From Corynebacterium argentoratense DSM 44202 (GTDB lineage: Bacteria > Actinomycetota > Actinomycetes > Mycobacteriales > Mycobacteriaceae), in contig NC_022198.1 in assembly GCF_000590555.1 (NCBI RefSeq), positions 1,566,583-1,630,582 of the forward strand: DNA of 64,000 bases, read 5' to 3'. The position numbers were made by a program, and so were the translations under genes. Position 1 is the stretch's first letter. Each line of letters opens with the position of its first letter. The notes beneath the pieces were generated by a model, which saw only the letters and a program-made list of their open reading frames with translations, did no database searches and was not told the DNA's origin. Positions 37,365-45,014 of this stretch are shown in pieces.

Positions 37365-37760
37365 ATGAAAGCATTGACCTGGCAGGCGTCAAATACGGTG
37401 AGCGTGGAGGAGGTCCGGGACCCACAGATCCAAGAACCCACCGATGCGGTCATCCGGGTCACCTCGACCGCCATCTGCGGATCTGATCTGCACCTCTATG
37501 GGGTGCTGGCTCCGTTCATGGACGAGGGCGACATCATCGACCATGGGTCCATGGGCATCGTCGAGGGGGTCGGCTCAGCCGTCACCCACATCAAGCCGGG
37601 GATCGGGTGGTCATCCCCTTCAACGTTTCCTGCGAGCATTGCTTCATGTGTCGCCAGGGCCTGCAGTCGCAGTGTGAAACCACCCAGGTCCGCGAAGACG
37701 GCACCGGCGCGCAGTTCCTCGGTTACTCGCGGCTTTACGGCTCGCCCTTACGTCCCATCG
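37365..37760 (+). pseudogene. Zinc-dependent alcohol dehydrogenase, frameshifted and truncated
   Basis: The frame from the ATG at 37365 reads as the N-terminus of a zinc alcohol dehydrogenase (ICGSDLHLYGVLAPFM, then DIIDHGSMGIVEGVGSAV). After HIKPG near 37603 the family sequence continues in another frame (VIPFNVSCEHCFMCRQGLQSQC, quoted in part, with the structural-zinc cysteines), so a base was lost. Similarity ends near 37750; the NAD domain is absent. It cannot be functional. About 180 bases of unassigned sequence follow to the second repeat. Confidence 0.85.
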
Positions 37761-37942
37761 TGGCTAGCGCTTTGCGCTCACGGGCGTTCACGCCGTCTGT
37801 AGCACCGCTAACGGCGGACGCCCCAGACGAGCGGTTGTTTCGACATCACGTAACCGCGCACGCGACGCGTCATGGTCACACGATCACGCTGCGGCGGCAT
37901 CTCTGACTCACGGTTATCCGCGCCAATGGCCTGGGCGACATG

Positions 37943-38064
37943 AGCGCCGGAAAAGACACCTTCCGCCAGCTCTAGCCACCACCCCCGGCCGGGCACAATG
38001 CGTGCGCGTGCCGACAGCAACCGACGCGGCGTCATCACCCCATTTCACTAATGGTAATGACGTC
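37943..38064 (+). repeat. Direct repeat, right copy (122 bp)
   Basis: Perfect copy of 36018-36139. Here the sequence runs on into an intact TGACGTCGCG (38058-38067), whereas the left copy breaks after TGACGTC. This suggests that the right side keeps the original chromosomal junction. With the reverse copy at 38025-38034 it forms an inverted pair able to make a 10-bp stem. Confidence 0.93.
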
Positions 38065-38090
38065 GCGTTTCTCATTGCCGCCACGTAAGT

Positions 38091-38132
38091 CTGTGGATAA
38101 AACGGGGGTGCCGCGGGCAAGGTTATCCACAG
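38091..38132. promoter_or_regulatory. Inverted pair of perfect DnaA boxes upstream of ssb
   Basis: CTGTGGATAA (38091-38100) and TTATCCACAG (38123-38132) are exact inverted copies, and each contains the consensus DnaA box TTATCCACA. Box starts are about three helical turns apart. They lie 114-155 bases before the ssb start. Roles could be DnaA control of ssb or a minor DnaA-titration site. The chance of two perfect boxes so close is low. Confidence 0.7.
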
Positions 38133-38245
38133 GGCCAGTGACCTGGCGGCTGCGCCAGCTATGCGGACGAGGGCACTGTGAAGCCAATGGTTGTGCACAT
38201 CCCGCACACCATCATAAAACTTCACTAGCTATAGGAGATTATCCA

Positions 38246-38677
38246 ATGACTCTTCATTCTTCCGTCCTGGTAGGTATCGTCGGCACCCAACCCGAATACA
38301 AAGAACTCGGACAGAATAAAACCAAACTAACGACCTTCCGCTTCTGCGCCAGCAACCGGCGCCAAAACCATTCAGGGGAATGGGAAACAGTGAACGAATG
38401 CTGGGTGACAGTTGAATGCTGGGGCGACCTTGCAACCCGTGTCCACGCCAACCTGAAGCAAAAAGACCGAGCGATTGTTGTCGGGCAGATCATCACCGAA
38501 ACCTACGAAACCAAGGACAAACACAAGGCCGTCAAGGTGGTGTGCAAGGCGATGACGGTCGGGCACGATCTGAGGAATGTTCGTGACACCGAAGCAGACA
38601 CACAAGCCCAGCAGCCCAGCCGCTCACCAACCCCCAACGGGCCCGACGCTCATGCCATGGCGGATCCCCGTGCTTGA
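38246..38677 (+). CDS. ssb: Single-stranded DNA-binding protein paralogue without acidic tip
   Basis: A 143-residue OB-fold SSB. Residues 1-110 carry the SSB pattern (KTKLTTFRFCASNRRQ, then WVTVECWGDLATRVHANLKQKDRAIVVG, in parts). The tail is short and ends ...MADPRA: the acidic DDxPF tip that recruits replication partners is missing, as in secondary SSBs used in recombination or competence. The ATG at 38246 follows AGGAG. Two DnaA boxes lie upstream. Whether it is essential or accessory depends on a canonical ssb elsewhere in the genome. Confidence 0.85.
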   Translation: MTLHSSVLVGIVGTQPEYKELGQNKTKLTTFRFCASNRRQNHSGEWETVNECWVTVECWGDLATRVHANLKQKDRAIVVGQIITETYETKDKHKAVKVVCKAMTVGHDLRNVRDTEADTQAQQPSRSPTPNGPDAHAMADPRA

Positions 38678-38722
38678 GGTGACAGGGTTCCGGTCGGATG
38701 ATGACCCGCTACACTTCCCTGC

Positions 38723-39251
38723 GTGCGAAAAACTAGCCTGATTGCCGCTGCTCTAGCCGCAACGACTGTCTGCTCCGCTGCGACGCTCGCAGCGCCTGTT
38801 CACGCCGTGACCGCAGTAGCGATACCTGGGGATTGCTCATTTGTTGGCACTGGATTAACCTTCCGGGGTGTTTGGAGGGAAAGGTTGCTGGGATCAGTGC
38901 CGACGATGACGAGTTGGTGATCATTTCCCACGATGCGGGGATTTTCACCCTCGACCGCATTTCGGATTCGTCGCGGCAGTGGAACTTGAGTAGTCTGTGG
39001 GGTTTTCCTTTCTGGTTCGCCCCCGGCCAACATCTGCCTGAGACATGGGACGAGCGAGCGCATCAGTGTTTGAGGTTGCTGTCGGCGAGCTCTACATTCC
39101 GCATCTCGATCCTCGTTCGGATGTGGTAGATGCTGTGTTTAGGGGGCGCCCGGCGCGTTTTCATTGGGTTGAAGGGCCGGTTCCACAGGCAGCCATTGAA
39201 CAAGATGGCCGGGTGGTACCCTTTGTGCTGACAGAACTTCCGTTTTTCTAG
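38723..39251 (+). pseudogene. Probably degraded secreted-protein gene
   Basis: A leaderless start (TACACT at 38710-38715, seven bases, then GTG at 38723) leads into a good Sec signal peptide (SLIAAALAATTVCSAATLAA, cut after VHA). The frame stops at 38920, while protein-like sequence continues in a second frame (GKVAGISADDDELVIISHD, about 38830-39060) and then a third (SVFEVAVGELYIPHL..., ending ELPFF at 39251). Two frameshifts explain this best. A separate small gene from the ATG at 39045 is the alternative for the last part. I recognise no domain. Confidence 0.4.
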
Positions 39252-39270
39252 GCTCAAGGAAGGCCACTTA

Positions 39271-40941
39271 ATGGGCGAATTTATCTACACAATGAAAAAC
39301 GTGCGCAAGGCGCACGGCGAGAAGGTCATTCTGGACAACGTCACCATGGCGTTTTACCCGGGTGCCAAGATCGGTGTCGTCGGCCCGAACGGCGCCGGTA
39401 AGTCCTCTATCTTGAAGATCATGGCTGGTATTGACCAGCCGTCCAATGGCGAGGCGTACCTGGAGCCCGGTGCAACGGTCGGTATCTTGCTGCAGGAGCC
39501 GCCGCTGAACGAGGAGAAGACCGTCCGCGAAAACGTTGAAGAAGGTTTGGGGGAAATCTTCGAAAAGAAGCAGCGTTTTGAGGCTATCGCTGAGGAGATG
39601 GCCACCAATTACACCGACGAGCTCATGGAAGAAATGGGCAAGTTGCAGGAGGAACTCGACCACGCTGATGCTTGGGAGATTGACTCCAAGATTGAGCAGG
39701 CTCTCGATGCTTTGCGCTGCCCTCCTGGTGATGAGCCCGTCACTCACTTGTCTGGTGGTGAACGCCGCCGCGTTGCGTTGGCAAAGTTGCTTCTGAGCGA
39801 GCCGGATCTCCTGCTTCTCGACGAGCCCACTAACCACCTCGACGCAGAGAGCGTGCTCTGGTTGGAGCAGCACCTCGCTAAGTACCCTGGTGCTGTTTTG
39901 GCTGTTACCCACGACCGTTACTTCCTGGACCACGTCGCCCAGTGGATCTGTGAGGTCGACCGCGGAAAGCTCTACCCCTACGAGGGTAACTACTCCACCT
40001 ACTTGGAAAAGAAGGCTGAGCGCCTTGAAGTTGCCGGCAAGAAGGATCAGAAGCTGCAGAAACGCCTGAAGGAAGAGCTCGCCTGGGTCCGCTCTGGTGC
40101 GAAGGCTCGTCAGGCTAAGAACAAGGCTCGTTTGGCTCGTTACGACGAGATGGTGGCAGAGGCTGAGAAGTACAAGAAGCTTGACTTCGAAGAGATCCAG
40201 ATCCCCACGCCGCCTCGCTTGGGCAACCAGGTTGTAGAGGTCTCTAACCTGGACAAGGGTTTCGATGGCCGCGTGCTGATCAAGGACCTGTCTTTCACCT
40301 TGCCTCGTAACGGCATTGTCGGCGTGATCGGCCCCAACGGTGTTGGTAAGTCGACGCTGTTTAAGACCATCGTTGGTTTGGAGCAGCCTGACGGCGGCGA
40401 CGTGAAGGTCGGCCAGACTGTCCAGTTGAGCTATGTGGACCAGGGCCGTGAGAACATCGACCCGGAAAAGACTGTGTGGGAGGTCGTTTCTGATGGCCTG
40501 GACTACATTCACGTTGGCCAGAACGAAATGCCGTCCCGCGCCTACCTGTCTGCCTTTGGTTTCAAGGGCCCGGATCAGCAGAAACCCTCTAAGGTTTTGT
40601 CCGGTGGTGAGCGCAACCGCCTCAACCTGGCGCTGACTCTCAAGCAGGGCGGCAACCTTATCCTCCTGGACGAGCCGACCAACGACTTGGACGTCGAAAC
40701 CCTGTCTTCCCTGGAAAATGCACTCCAACAGTTCCCGGGTTGTGCTGTGGTTATTTCCCACGACCGCTGGTTCTTGGACCGCACCTGTACCCACATCCTC
40801 GCTTGGGAGGGCAATGTGGAAGAAGGTCAGTGGTTCTGGTTCGAAGGCAACTTCGAAGAGTACGAAAAGAACAAGGTTGAACGTCTTGGCGCGGATGCCG
40901 CACGCCCCTCGCGTGTAACGCACCGCAAGCTCACGCGCTAG
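39271..40941 (+). CDS. ettA: Energy-dependent translational throttle protein EttA (ABC-F)
   Basis: A 556-residue soluble ABC-F ATPase that binds the ribosomal E site and gates the first elongation step according to ADP/ATP. There are two ABC domains: Walker A GPNGAGKSS near 36-44 with LSGGERRRVALAKLL near 162 and LLLLDEPTNHLDAE near 186; and GPNGVGKST near 354 with LSGGERNRLNLALTL near 446 and LILLDEPTNDLDVE near 466. The arm and linker (LKEELAWVRSGAKARQAK) fit EttA. AAGGAAGG precedes the ATG. Codon use is that of a highly expressed gene, unlike the degraded gene before it. Confidence 0.96.
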   Translation: MGEFIYTMKNVRKAHGEKVILDNVTMAFYPGAKIGVVGPNGAGKSSILKIMAGIDQPSNGEAYLEPGATVGILLQEPPLNEEKTVRENVEEGLGEIFEKKQRFEAIAEEMATNYTDELMEEMGKLQEELDHADAWEIDSKIEQALDALRCPPGDEPVTHLSGGERRRVALAKLLLSEPDLLLLDEPTNHLDAESVLWLEQHLAKYPGAVLAVTHDRYFLDHVAQWICEVDRGKLYPYEGNYSTYLEKKAERLEVAGKKDQKLQKRLKEELAWVRSGAKARQAKNKARLARYDEMVAEAEKYKKLDFEEIQIPTPPRLGNQVVEVSNLDKGFDGRVLIKDLSFTLPRNGIVGVIGPNGVGKSTLFKTIVGLEQPDGGDVKVGQTVQLSYVDQGRENIDPEKTVWEVVSDGLDYIHVGQNEMPSRAYLSAFGFKGPDQQKPSKVLSGGERNRLNLALTLKQGGNLILLDEPTNDLDVETLSSLENALQQFPGCAVVISHDRWFLDRTCTHILAWEGNVEEGQWFWFEGNFEEYEKNKVERLGADAARPSRVTHRKLTR

Positions 40942-41018
40942 GTTTTTCTGCCTTCACGAAGCGGCGTGCTTCGCTCCCCCAACTGGGCGCGTGGCACGTC
41001 GTTTTTTATGATGGGTCC

Positions 41019-41951
41019 ATGATGAAGCTGTTAACGCTCAATGTTCACGCCTGGCTTGAGGTCGCGCAGATCCCCAAGATTTATGCTCTGGCGCATGAGA
41101 TTGTTCAGCGCGATGTCGACGTTGTGTGCTTACAGGAGGTCAACCAGTTCATTGAGTCCCCAATTGTTGATGACGTCGCGGGGGTTGCGGACGGCGGTTT
41201 GTTCGTCGGGGATCCGCAGCGCCCTGTGCGGGTGGACAATTATGCACGGATCTTGGTGGAGGCTCTAGCGCATTATGGCGCCAAGCAGTTCTATTGGACA
41301 TGGGACAGCGCCCATCTGGGTTTTGGTCATTTCGACGAAGGTATTGCCGTGCTGTCTAGGGTGCCCATCGCTGAGGTTCGCCGTATAGATCATTGTTCTG
41401 CGTTTGCGGACGAATACGACAATGTCCGCCGGCGGGCTTCCATTGCGGTGCGGCTGGATGGTGGTGAGCCTGTGTGGGTGGTCAGTAGCCACTTTTCCTG
41501 GTGGGCCGATCCGGCGGCTAATCCTGACGAAGATCAGGGTTTCCCGATTGGGATGTTACCAGAGGGTAGTGATGGTTTATTGTTCCCGCATGAGTGGCGG
41601 CAGGTATCTGCCGCGTGTGCGCGATTGCGTGAAGAGTCGGAGCTGCCGGTGGTTATCGCCGGCGACTTTAACAATGCTGCTGATGTTGTTGGTCAGGGCT
41701 ACGAGTTGGTCATGGCCAATGGGTGCTGGTCCGACAGTTTCTTGACCGCCGAATCTGTGTCGGGGGAAGCGACGGTGCACAAGAAGATCCATGGCTGGTC
41801 GGATAACACGAAGGCTCTGCGGATTGACTATGTGTTTACCTCCGCGGGGATTACTGCATGCAAACACGAAGTCGTCTTCGCGGATGATTCCTCTTCCGCA
41901 GTATCCGATCATTCAGGAATCATCGTCACTCTCAACTCGCTACCCTCCTAG
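41019..41951 (+). CDS. Endonuclease/exonuclease/phosphatase-family hydrolase
   Basis: A 310-residue EEP-superfamily protein with LTLNVHAWLE near 4, the catalytic VVCLQEVNQF near 34-43, AVLSRVPI near 110, the VSSHFSWW segment near 154, the GDFNNAADV motif near 215 and the final DYVFTS...SDHSGIIV motif. All acidic and His residues of the fold appear present. No signal peptide, so it acts in the cytoplasm; the substrate (DNA, phosphoinositide-like or sugar phosphate) is unknown. TATGAT (41007-41012) lies six bases before the ATG: leaderless. Confidence 0.88.
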   Translation: MMKLLTLNVHAWLEVAQIPKIYALAHEIVQRDVDVVCLQEVNQFIESPIVDDVAGVADGGLFVGDPQRPVRVDNYARILVEALAHYGAKQFYWTWDSAHLGFGHFDEGIAVLSRVPIAEVRRIDHCSAFADEYDNVRRRASIAVRLDGGEPVWVVSSHFSWWADPAANPDEDQGFPIGMLPEGSDGLLFPHEWRQVSAACARLREESELPVVIAGDFNNAADVVGQGYELVMANGCWSDSFLTAESVSGEATVHKKIHGWSDNTKALRIDYVFTSAGITACKHEVVFADDSSSAVSDHSGIIVTLNSLPS

Positions 41952-41983
41952 ATTTAGATGTCATCCACCCCATAGGTTTATAA

Positions 41984-42379
41984 GTGTGCAATCTGGGCAA
42001 CATGTACCTCATTGGCGGAATTGGCTTGGGCATGGTGATTACCCATTTCTTCACCTCGCTTTCAACCGCGTCAACGTGGCCGATGATCGCGTTTGCATAT
42101 TCCGGCCTGCTCAATATCGCGGTGCCTTCAGGTGGCTCAAAGTTTGTGATCGAGGCACCGTATGTGGTTCCCACGACCTTAGACTTGGGTGCAGACTTGG
42201 GTCTCGTATTGCAGGCCTACCAGATGGGCGACGGTGTTACGAGCCTAATCATCGCCTTCTTCTGCTTGCCCTACCTGGCGAATTACCGGCTGAAGTTCAG
42301 TGAGGTCATTGGTTACACGTTGCCTGCGGTGATTTCCATCTTTGTGCTCTCGTGTGCGTACTTCCTCATCCGTGCTTAA
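41984..42379 (+). pseudogene. C-terminal fragment of a short-chain fatty acid transporter (AtoE family)
   Basis: A 131-residue frame with three membrane segments matches the end of AtoE-type carriers: AFAYSGLLNIAVPSGGSKF with the conserved PSGGSKW-like motif, then VVPTTLDLGADLG and AYQMGDGVTSLIIAFFCLP. Complete AtoE proteins are about 440 residues, so some 300 are missing. It starts at the earliest 33 bases after the EEP gene and has no ribosome site. It is a remnant. The 105 bases that follow to the hairpin hold nothing recognisable. Confidence 0.7.
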
Positions 42380-42484
42380 AAAGCCAATCTCCTGCCGCTC
42401 AGTTGGAACCTGTGAGCTACCAGTAGCCGATCACTGCGCGGCCCTCCCGACAAAGCCCCAGAGAAGGGTTGACAAATATATCAA

Positions 42485-42520
42485 GGGCGCCTGACGGTTT
42501 TCCGTCAGGCGCCCTGTTTT
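42485..42520. terminator. Strong intrinsic terminator
   Basis: A perfect 13-bp stem (42485-42497 with 42502-42514) with a TTTT loop is followed by TGTTTTTT on the plus strand. It ends the plus-strand side and also lies about 40 bases after the stop of the convergent Cj0069-family gene. Confidence 0.9.
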
Positions 42521-42556
42521 TTAAGCGCTATTTAACGCAGAAACTACATCGGTAGT

Positions 42557-43618
42557 TTAAGCGTGCTTTGCTTCGACGCGCTTAATCGCCTCATCAGCAA
42601 CCATTTCCTGGATGCCCATGTCGAGCTCAGAGGTGAAGCCGACGCAGGAGCAGTTGATCTCGCCGAGGACGTAGGTGTCGCCACCGTCCTTCGCATCATC
42701 AAGCATGAAGTCTGCGGTCCAGATCAGCGGGATATTGTCGCCACCGAGCTTCTCAGCGATGACGGGGCGTGCTTCGGCGAACATGTCGACGAGTTCCTGC
42801 CAATCGGAGGGTTTGTCGTAGGTGTAAGTAGCACCGGAGAACAGGGTGGCAGAGAAGTTGTCGCCGCCGGCGGCAGGCTTCTTGTGAACCACGAAGACAG
42901 GGTGGGGACCGACGAGGAGGATGCGGATTTCGCCCTCAACGATGCGAGGCATGAAGCGCATGTCGACGAGCATGCCGTTGTCGCCGACGATGTACTGGTC
43001 ACAGAAGTCCATGAACTCACCGAGTTCGCGGATCTCAGTGTGGTTGTCGACAGCTTCGGTGCAGCGCAGCTTGGTGTCTAGAGGAAGCTCGGTGCCGGGC
43101 TCAACCTTGGCGGCCAGTTCCTTGTCCTCGAGCTGGACGCGCCAGATGCCGGAGCCGGTGGAGCCACGGTTCTGCTTGAGGACGCGCTCGCCGTAGGACA
43201 GGGAGGAGGGGAAGGTCTTATGGAAGGACTCGACGTCGTAGTAGGCGTAGGTGTCGCTGGGCACCAGATCGGTGTCGGCCAGCTTGACCAGTGCGTCCTT
43301 CGCGCCGTAAGCCATCATCTCTTCGGGGGTGGACATGCCTACCAGGCCAGCGTCCTTGGACAGGCGGGTCAGCAGGTCGAAGTAGCCCTTTTCGCCGCCG
43401 GGGATGTTGCCCGGGTTGACGCGCGAGATGTAGGCGTCGAAGTTGTTGGAGACGTATTCGAAAAGTTGCTCGGCCCATTCGGGGCGGTAGTAGACGACCT
43501 CTGCGTTCCATCCCTGAGCCTTGATGGCGTCGACGATGGGGAGGGTGTCTTTACGGTGGCCGTTGAACTGTTTGTCGTTGCCGCCTTCGACCTCAAATAC
43601 GACGATAGCTTTGTGCAC
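42557..43618 (-). CDS. Cj0069-family protein, ATP-grasp-like
   Basis: A 353-residue protein of the Cj0069 family, found in scattered bacteria and of unknown reaction. An ATP-grasp-like layout is visible: VLKQNRGSTGSGIWRVQL near 146-163 (ATP-binding), LVDMRFMPRIVEGEIRILLVG near 217 and WTADFMLDDAKDGGDTYVLGEINCSCVGFTSE near 300 (metal/product site, in parts). ATP-grasp enzymes join a carboxylate to an amine or thiol, so a ligase role is likely but unproven. The start is GTG with AAGGAG seven bases upstream. It is divergent from the rhodanese gene; the 270 bases between hold no other gene. Confidence 0.78.
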   Translation of the reverse strand: MHKAIVVFEVEGGNDKQFNGHRKDTLPIVDAIKAQGWNAEVVYYRPEWAEQLFEYVSNNFDAYISRVNPGNIPGGEKGYFDLLTRLSKDAGLVGMSTPEEMMAYGAKDALVKLADTDLVPSDTYAYYDVESFHKTFPSSLSYGERVLKQNRGSTGSGIWRVQLEDKELAAKVEPGTELPLDTKLRCTEAVDNHTEIRELGEFMDFCDQYIVGDNGMLVDMRFMPRIVEGEIRILLVGPHPVFVVHKKPAAGGDNFSATLFSGATYTYDKPSDWQELVDMFAEARPVIAEKLGGDNIPLIWTADFMLDDAKDGGDTYVLGEINCSCVGFTSELDMGIQEMVADEAIKRVEAKHA

Positions 43619-43888
43619 GTGCTTCTCCTTGATTGTTGCTCAATGTGCGTTCAGGCGCGCGGCTTGTTGCATCCGAGTCAGTGTGCGACGCGGTGCGCTG
43701 TGGCCTTGTACCTACTTCTAAAGCTATTCCCTTCACAGTGATATTGCACGCCAGAAGGCCCTTTGGTGCGCAAGAACACAACTATGGTCCACGGTGAGCC
43801 TGGGTCTGCGCTAAGCTAGGGCAGTAATAGGGTTTTTGGTACCCGTTGTAGATTGCCCCCCACGTGTTAGTTGAAAGGTCATTTTCTC

Positions 43889-44779
43889 ATGCCTGCCCCC
43901 TTTGATCCTCATCCTAACTTTGCTGAGTATGCCCATCCGGAGAAGTTGGTTTCGGCTTCGTGGTTGAGCGCTCGCCTGGGCACCCCGGGGCTGCGTGTGG
44001 TGGAATCCGACGAGGATTCTTTACTTTACGACATTGGCCACATTGCGGGAGCTGTGCGTATTGATTGGCTGAAGGATCTCAATGACGTCGAGATTCGCGA
44101 CTACATTGACGGCGAAGCCTTCGCTGAATTGATGCGTTCTAAGGGCATTCATCCTGACGACACCATCGTCGTTTACGGCGATAAGTCCAACTGGTGGGCA
44201 GCGTTTACGATGTGGGTGTTTGAGCTGTTTGGACACAAAGACGTGCGTTTGCTCAACGGTGGGCGTGATGCGTGGATGGCCGAGGAGCGCGACACTTCAT
44301 ACGAGGTTCCGGAGTTTCCGCGCAGTGACTACCCGGTGCCGACTCGTGACGATAAGACCGTCCGCGTTTTTGTCGATGGTGTCTTGAAGCACATCGGCAA
44401 GGGGCCGATCATTGATGCTCGTTCCCATGAGGAGTACACCGGTGAGCTCCGTAACATGGAGGGATACCCGCAGGAGGGTGTGCAGCGTCCGGGCCACGTG
44501 CCGACTGCTGTGAGTGTTCCGTGGAATTTGTCGGTATACCCGAACAGCCGTTTCCGTAGCCGCGCGGAGCTGGATGAGATTTATAAGGATTTCGATCCGA
44601 ATGACCCGACCGTGGTGTATTGCCGCATTGGTGACCGCTCGGCGCATTCCTGGTTTGTGTTGACCTACCTGCTTGGTTTTAACAACGTTCGTAACTACGA
44701 CGGTTCGTGGGTCGAGTGGGGCAACATGGTGCGTATGCCGATTGTTCAGGGCGAGCAGCCTGGGGAGCCCACGGCCTAA
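43889..44779 (+). CDS. thtR: Thiosulfate sulfurtransferase (two-domain rhodanese)
   Basis: A 296-residue protein of two rhodanese domains. The C-terminal one carries the active-site cysteine in [14 protein letters not shown] near 244; the N-terminal one ([16 protein letters not shown] near 95) has Asp in that place and is structural. It moves sulfane sulfur from thiosulfate to acceptors such as cyanide or thiols. The ATG at 43889 follows GAAAGG; an in-frame ATG six codons upstream overlaps that site. It lies before accBC as in C. glutamicum, where the pair is conserved. Confidence 0.93.
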   Translation: MPAPFDPHPNFAEYAHPEKLVSASWLSARLGTPGLRVVESDEDSLLYDIGHIAGAVRIDWLKDLNDVEIRDYIDGEAFAELMRSKGIHPDDTIVVYGDKSNWWAAFTMWVFELFGHKDVRLLNGGRDAWMAEERDTSYEVPEFPRSDYPVPTRDDKTVRVFVDGVLKHIGKGPIIDARSHEEYTGELRNMEGYPQEGVQRPGHVPTAVSVPWNLSVYPNSRFRSRAELDEIYKDFDPNDPTVVYCRIGDRSAHSWFVLTYLLGFNNVRNYDGSWVEWGNMVRMPIVQGEQPGEPTA

Positions 44780-44802
44780 AAGGTGGTGTTTGTTCACCCC
44801 AC

Positions 44803-44848
44803 CCCCTACTCCTGAACGCAGTTCAACTGTGCAGGGTAGGGGCTTTTT
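44803..44848 (+). terminator. Intrinsic terminator after the rhodanese gene
   Basis: CCCCTAC...GTAGGGG arms enclose a smaller GAAC/GTTC stem and are followed by CTTTTT (44843-44848). It isolates the rhodanese gene from accBC. Confidence 0.8.
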
Positions 44849-45014
44849 AGCGCTCAGGACACCCCTTCGTTTACCCCCATTGCCACATTTTCCTTGGCAT
44901 TGGCCCCTCACTCGGGCGTGTGATGTGTAACAATAGTGGTGTTCGCTGCCCAAACGATTAACGTGTGTACGGCAGCACATAACAGTGTTAGTGCATTCAT
45001 CCAGGAGGCGTTTA

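Larger units (their letters stand above)
36140..37942. mobile_element. Cadmium-resistance island between the direct repeats
   Basis: About 1.8 kb lies between perfect 122-bp direct repeats, with no transposase, integrase or resolvase left. It holds cmtR, cadD and a broken alcohol dehydrogenase. The two flanks (36140-36237 and about 37760-37942) show no genes. The duplicated flank shows that DNA entered here, perhaps through a circular intermediate recombining by homology or by an att-like site, followed by loss of the rest. Cd-resistance cassettes of this kind are common on actinobacterial plasmids and transposons. Confidence 0.8.

Noticed and set aside
33902-38064. tRNA-Arg as the attachment site of the cadmium island
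   Set aside because: The island's direct repeats lie 2 kb away at the 3' end of the CopD-CtaG gene and share no sequence with the tRNA.
39268-40923. A 551-codon open frame opposite ettA
   Set aside because: Same cause: it mirrors the codon bias of ettA and encodes a low-complexity Leu/Val-rich chain without a recognisable domain.
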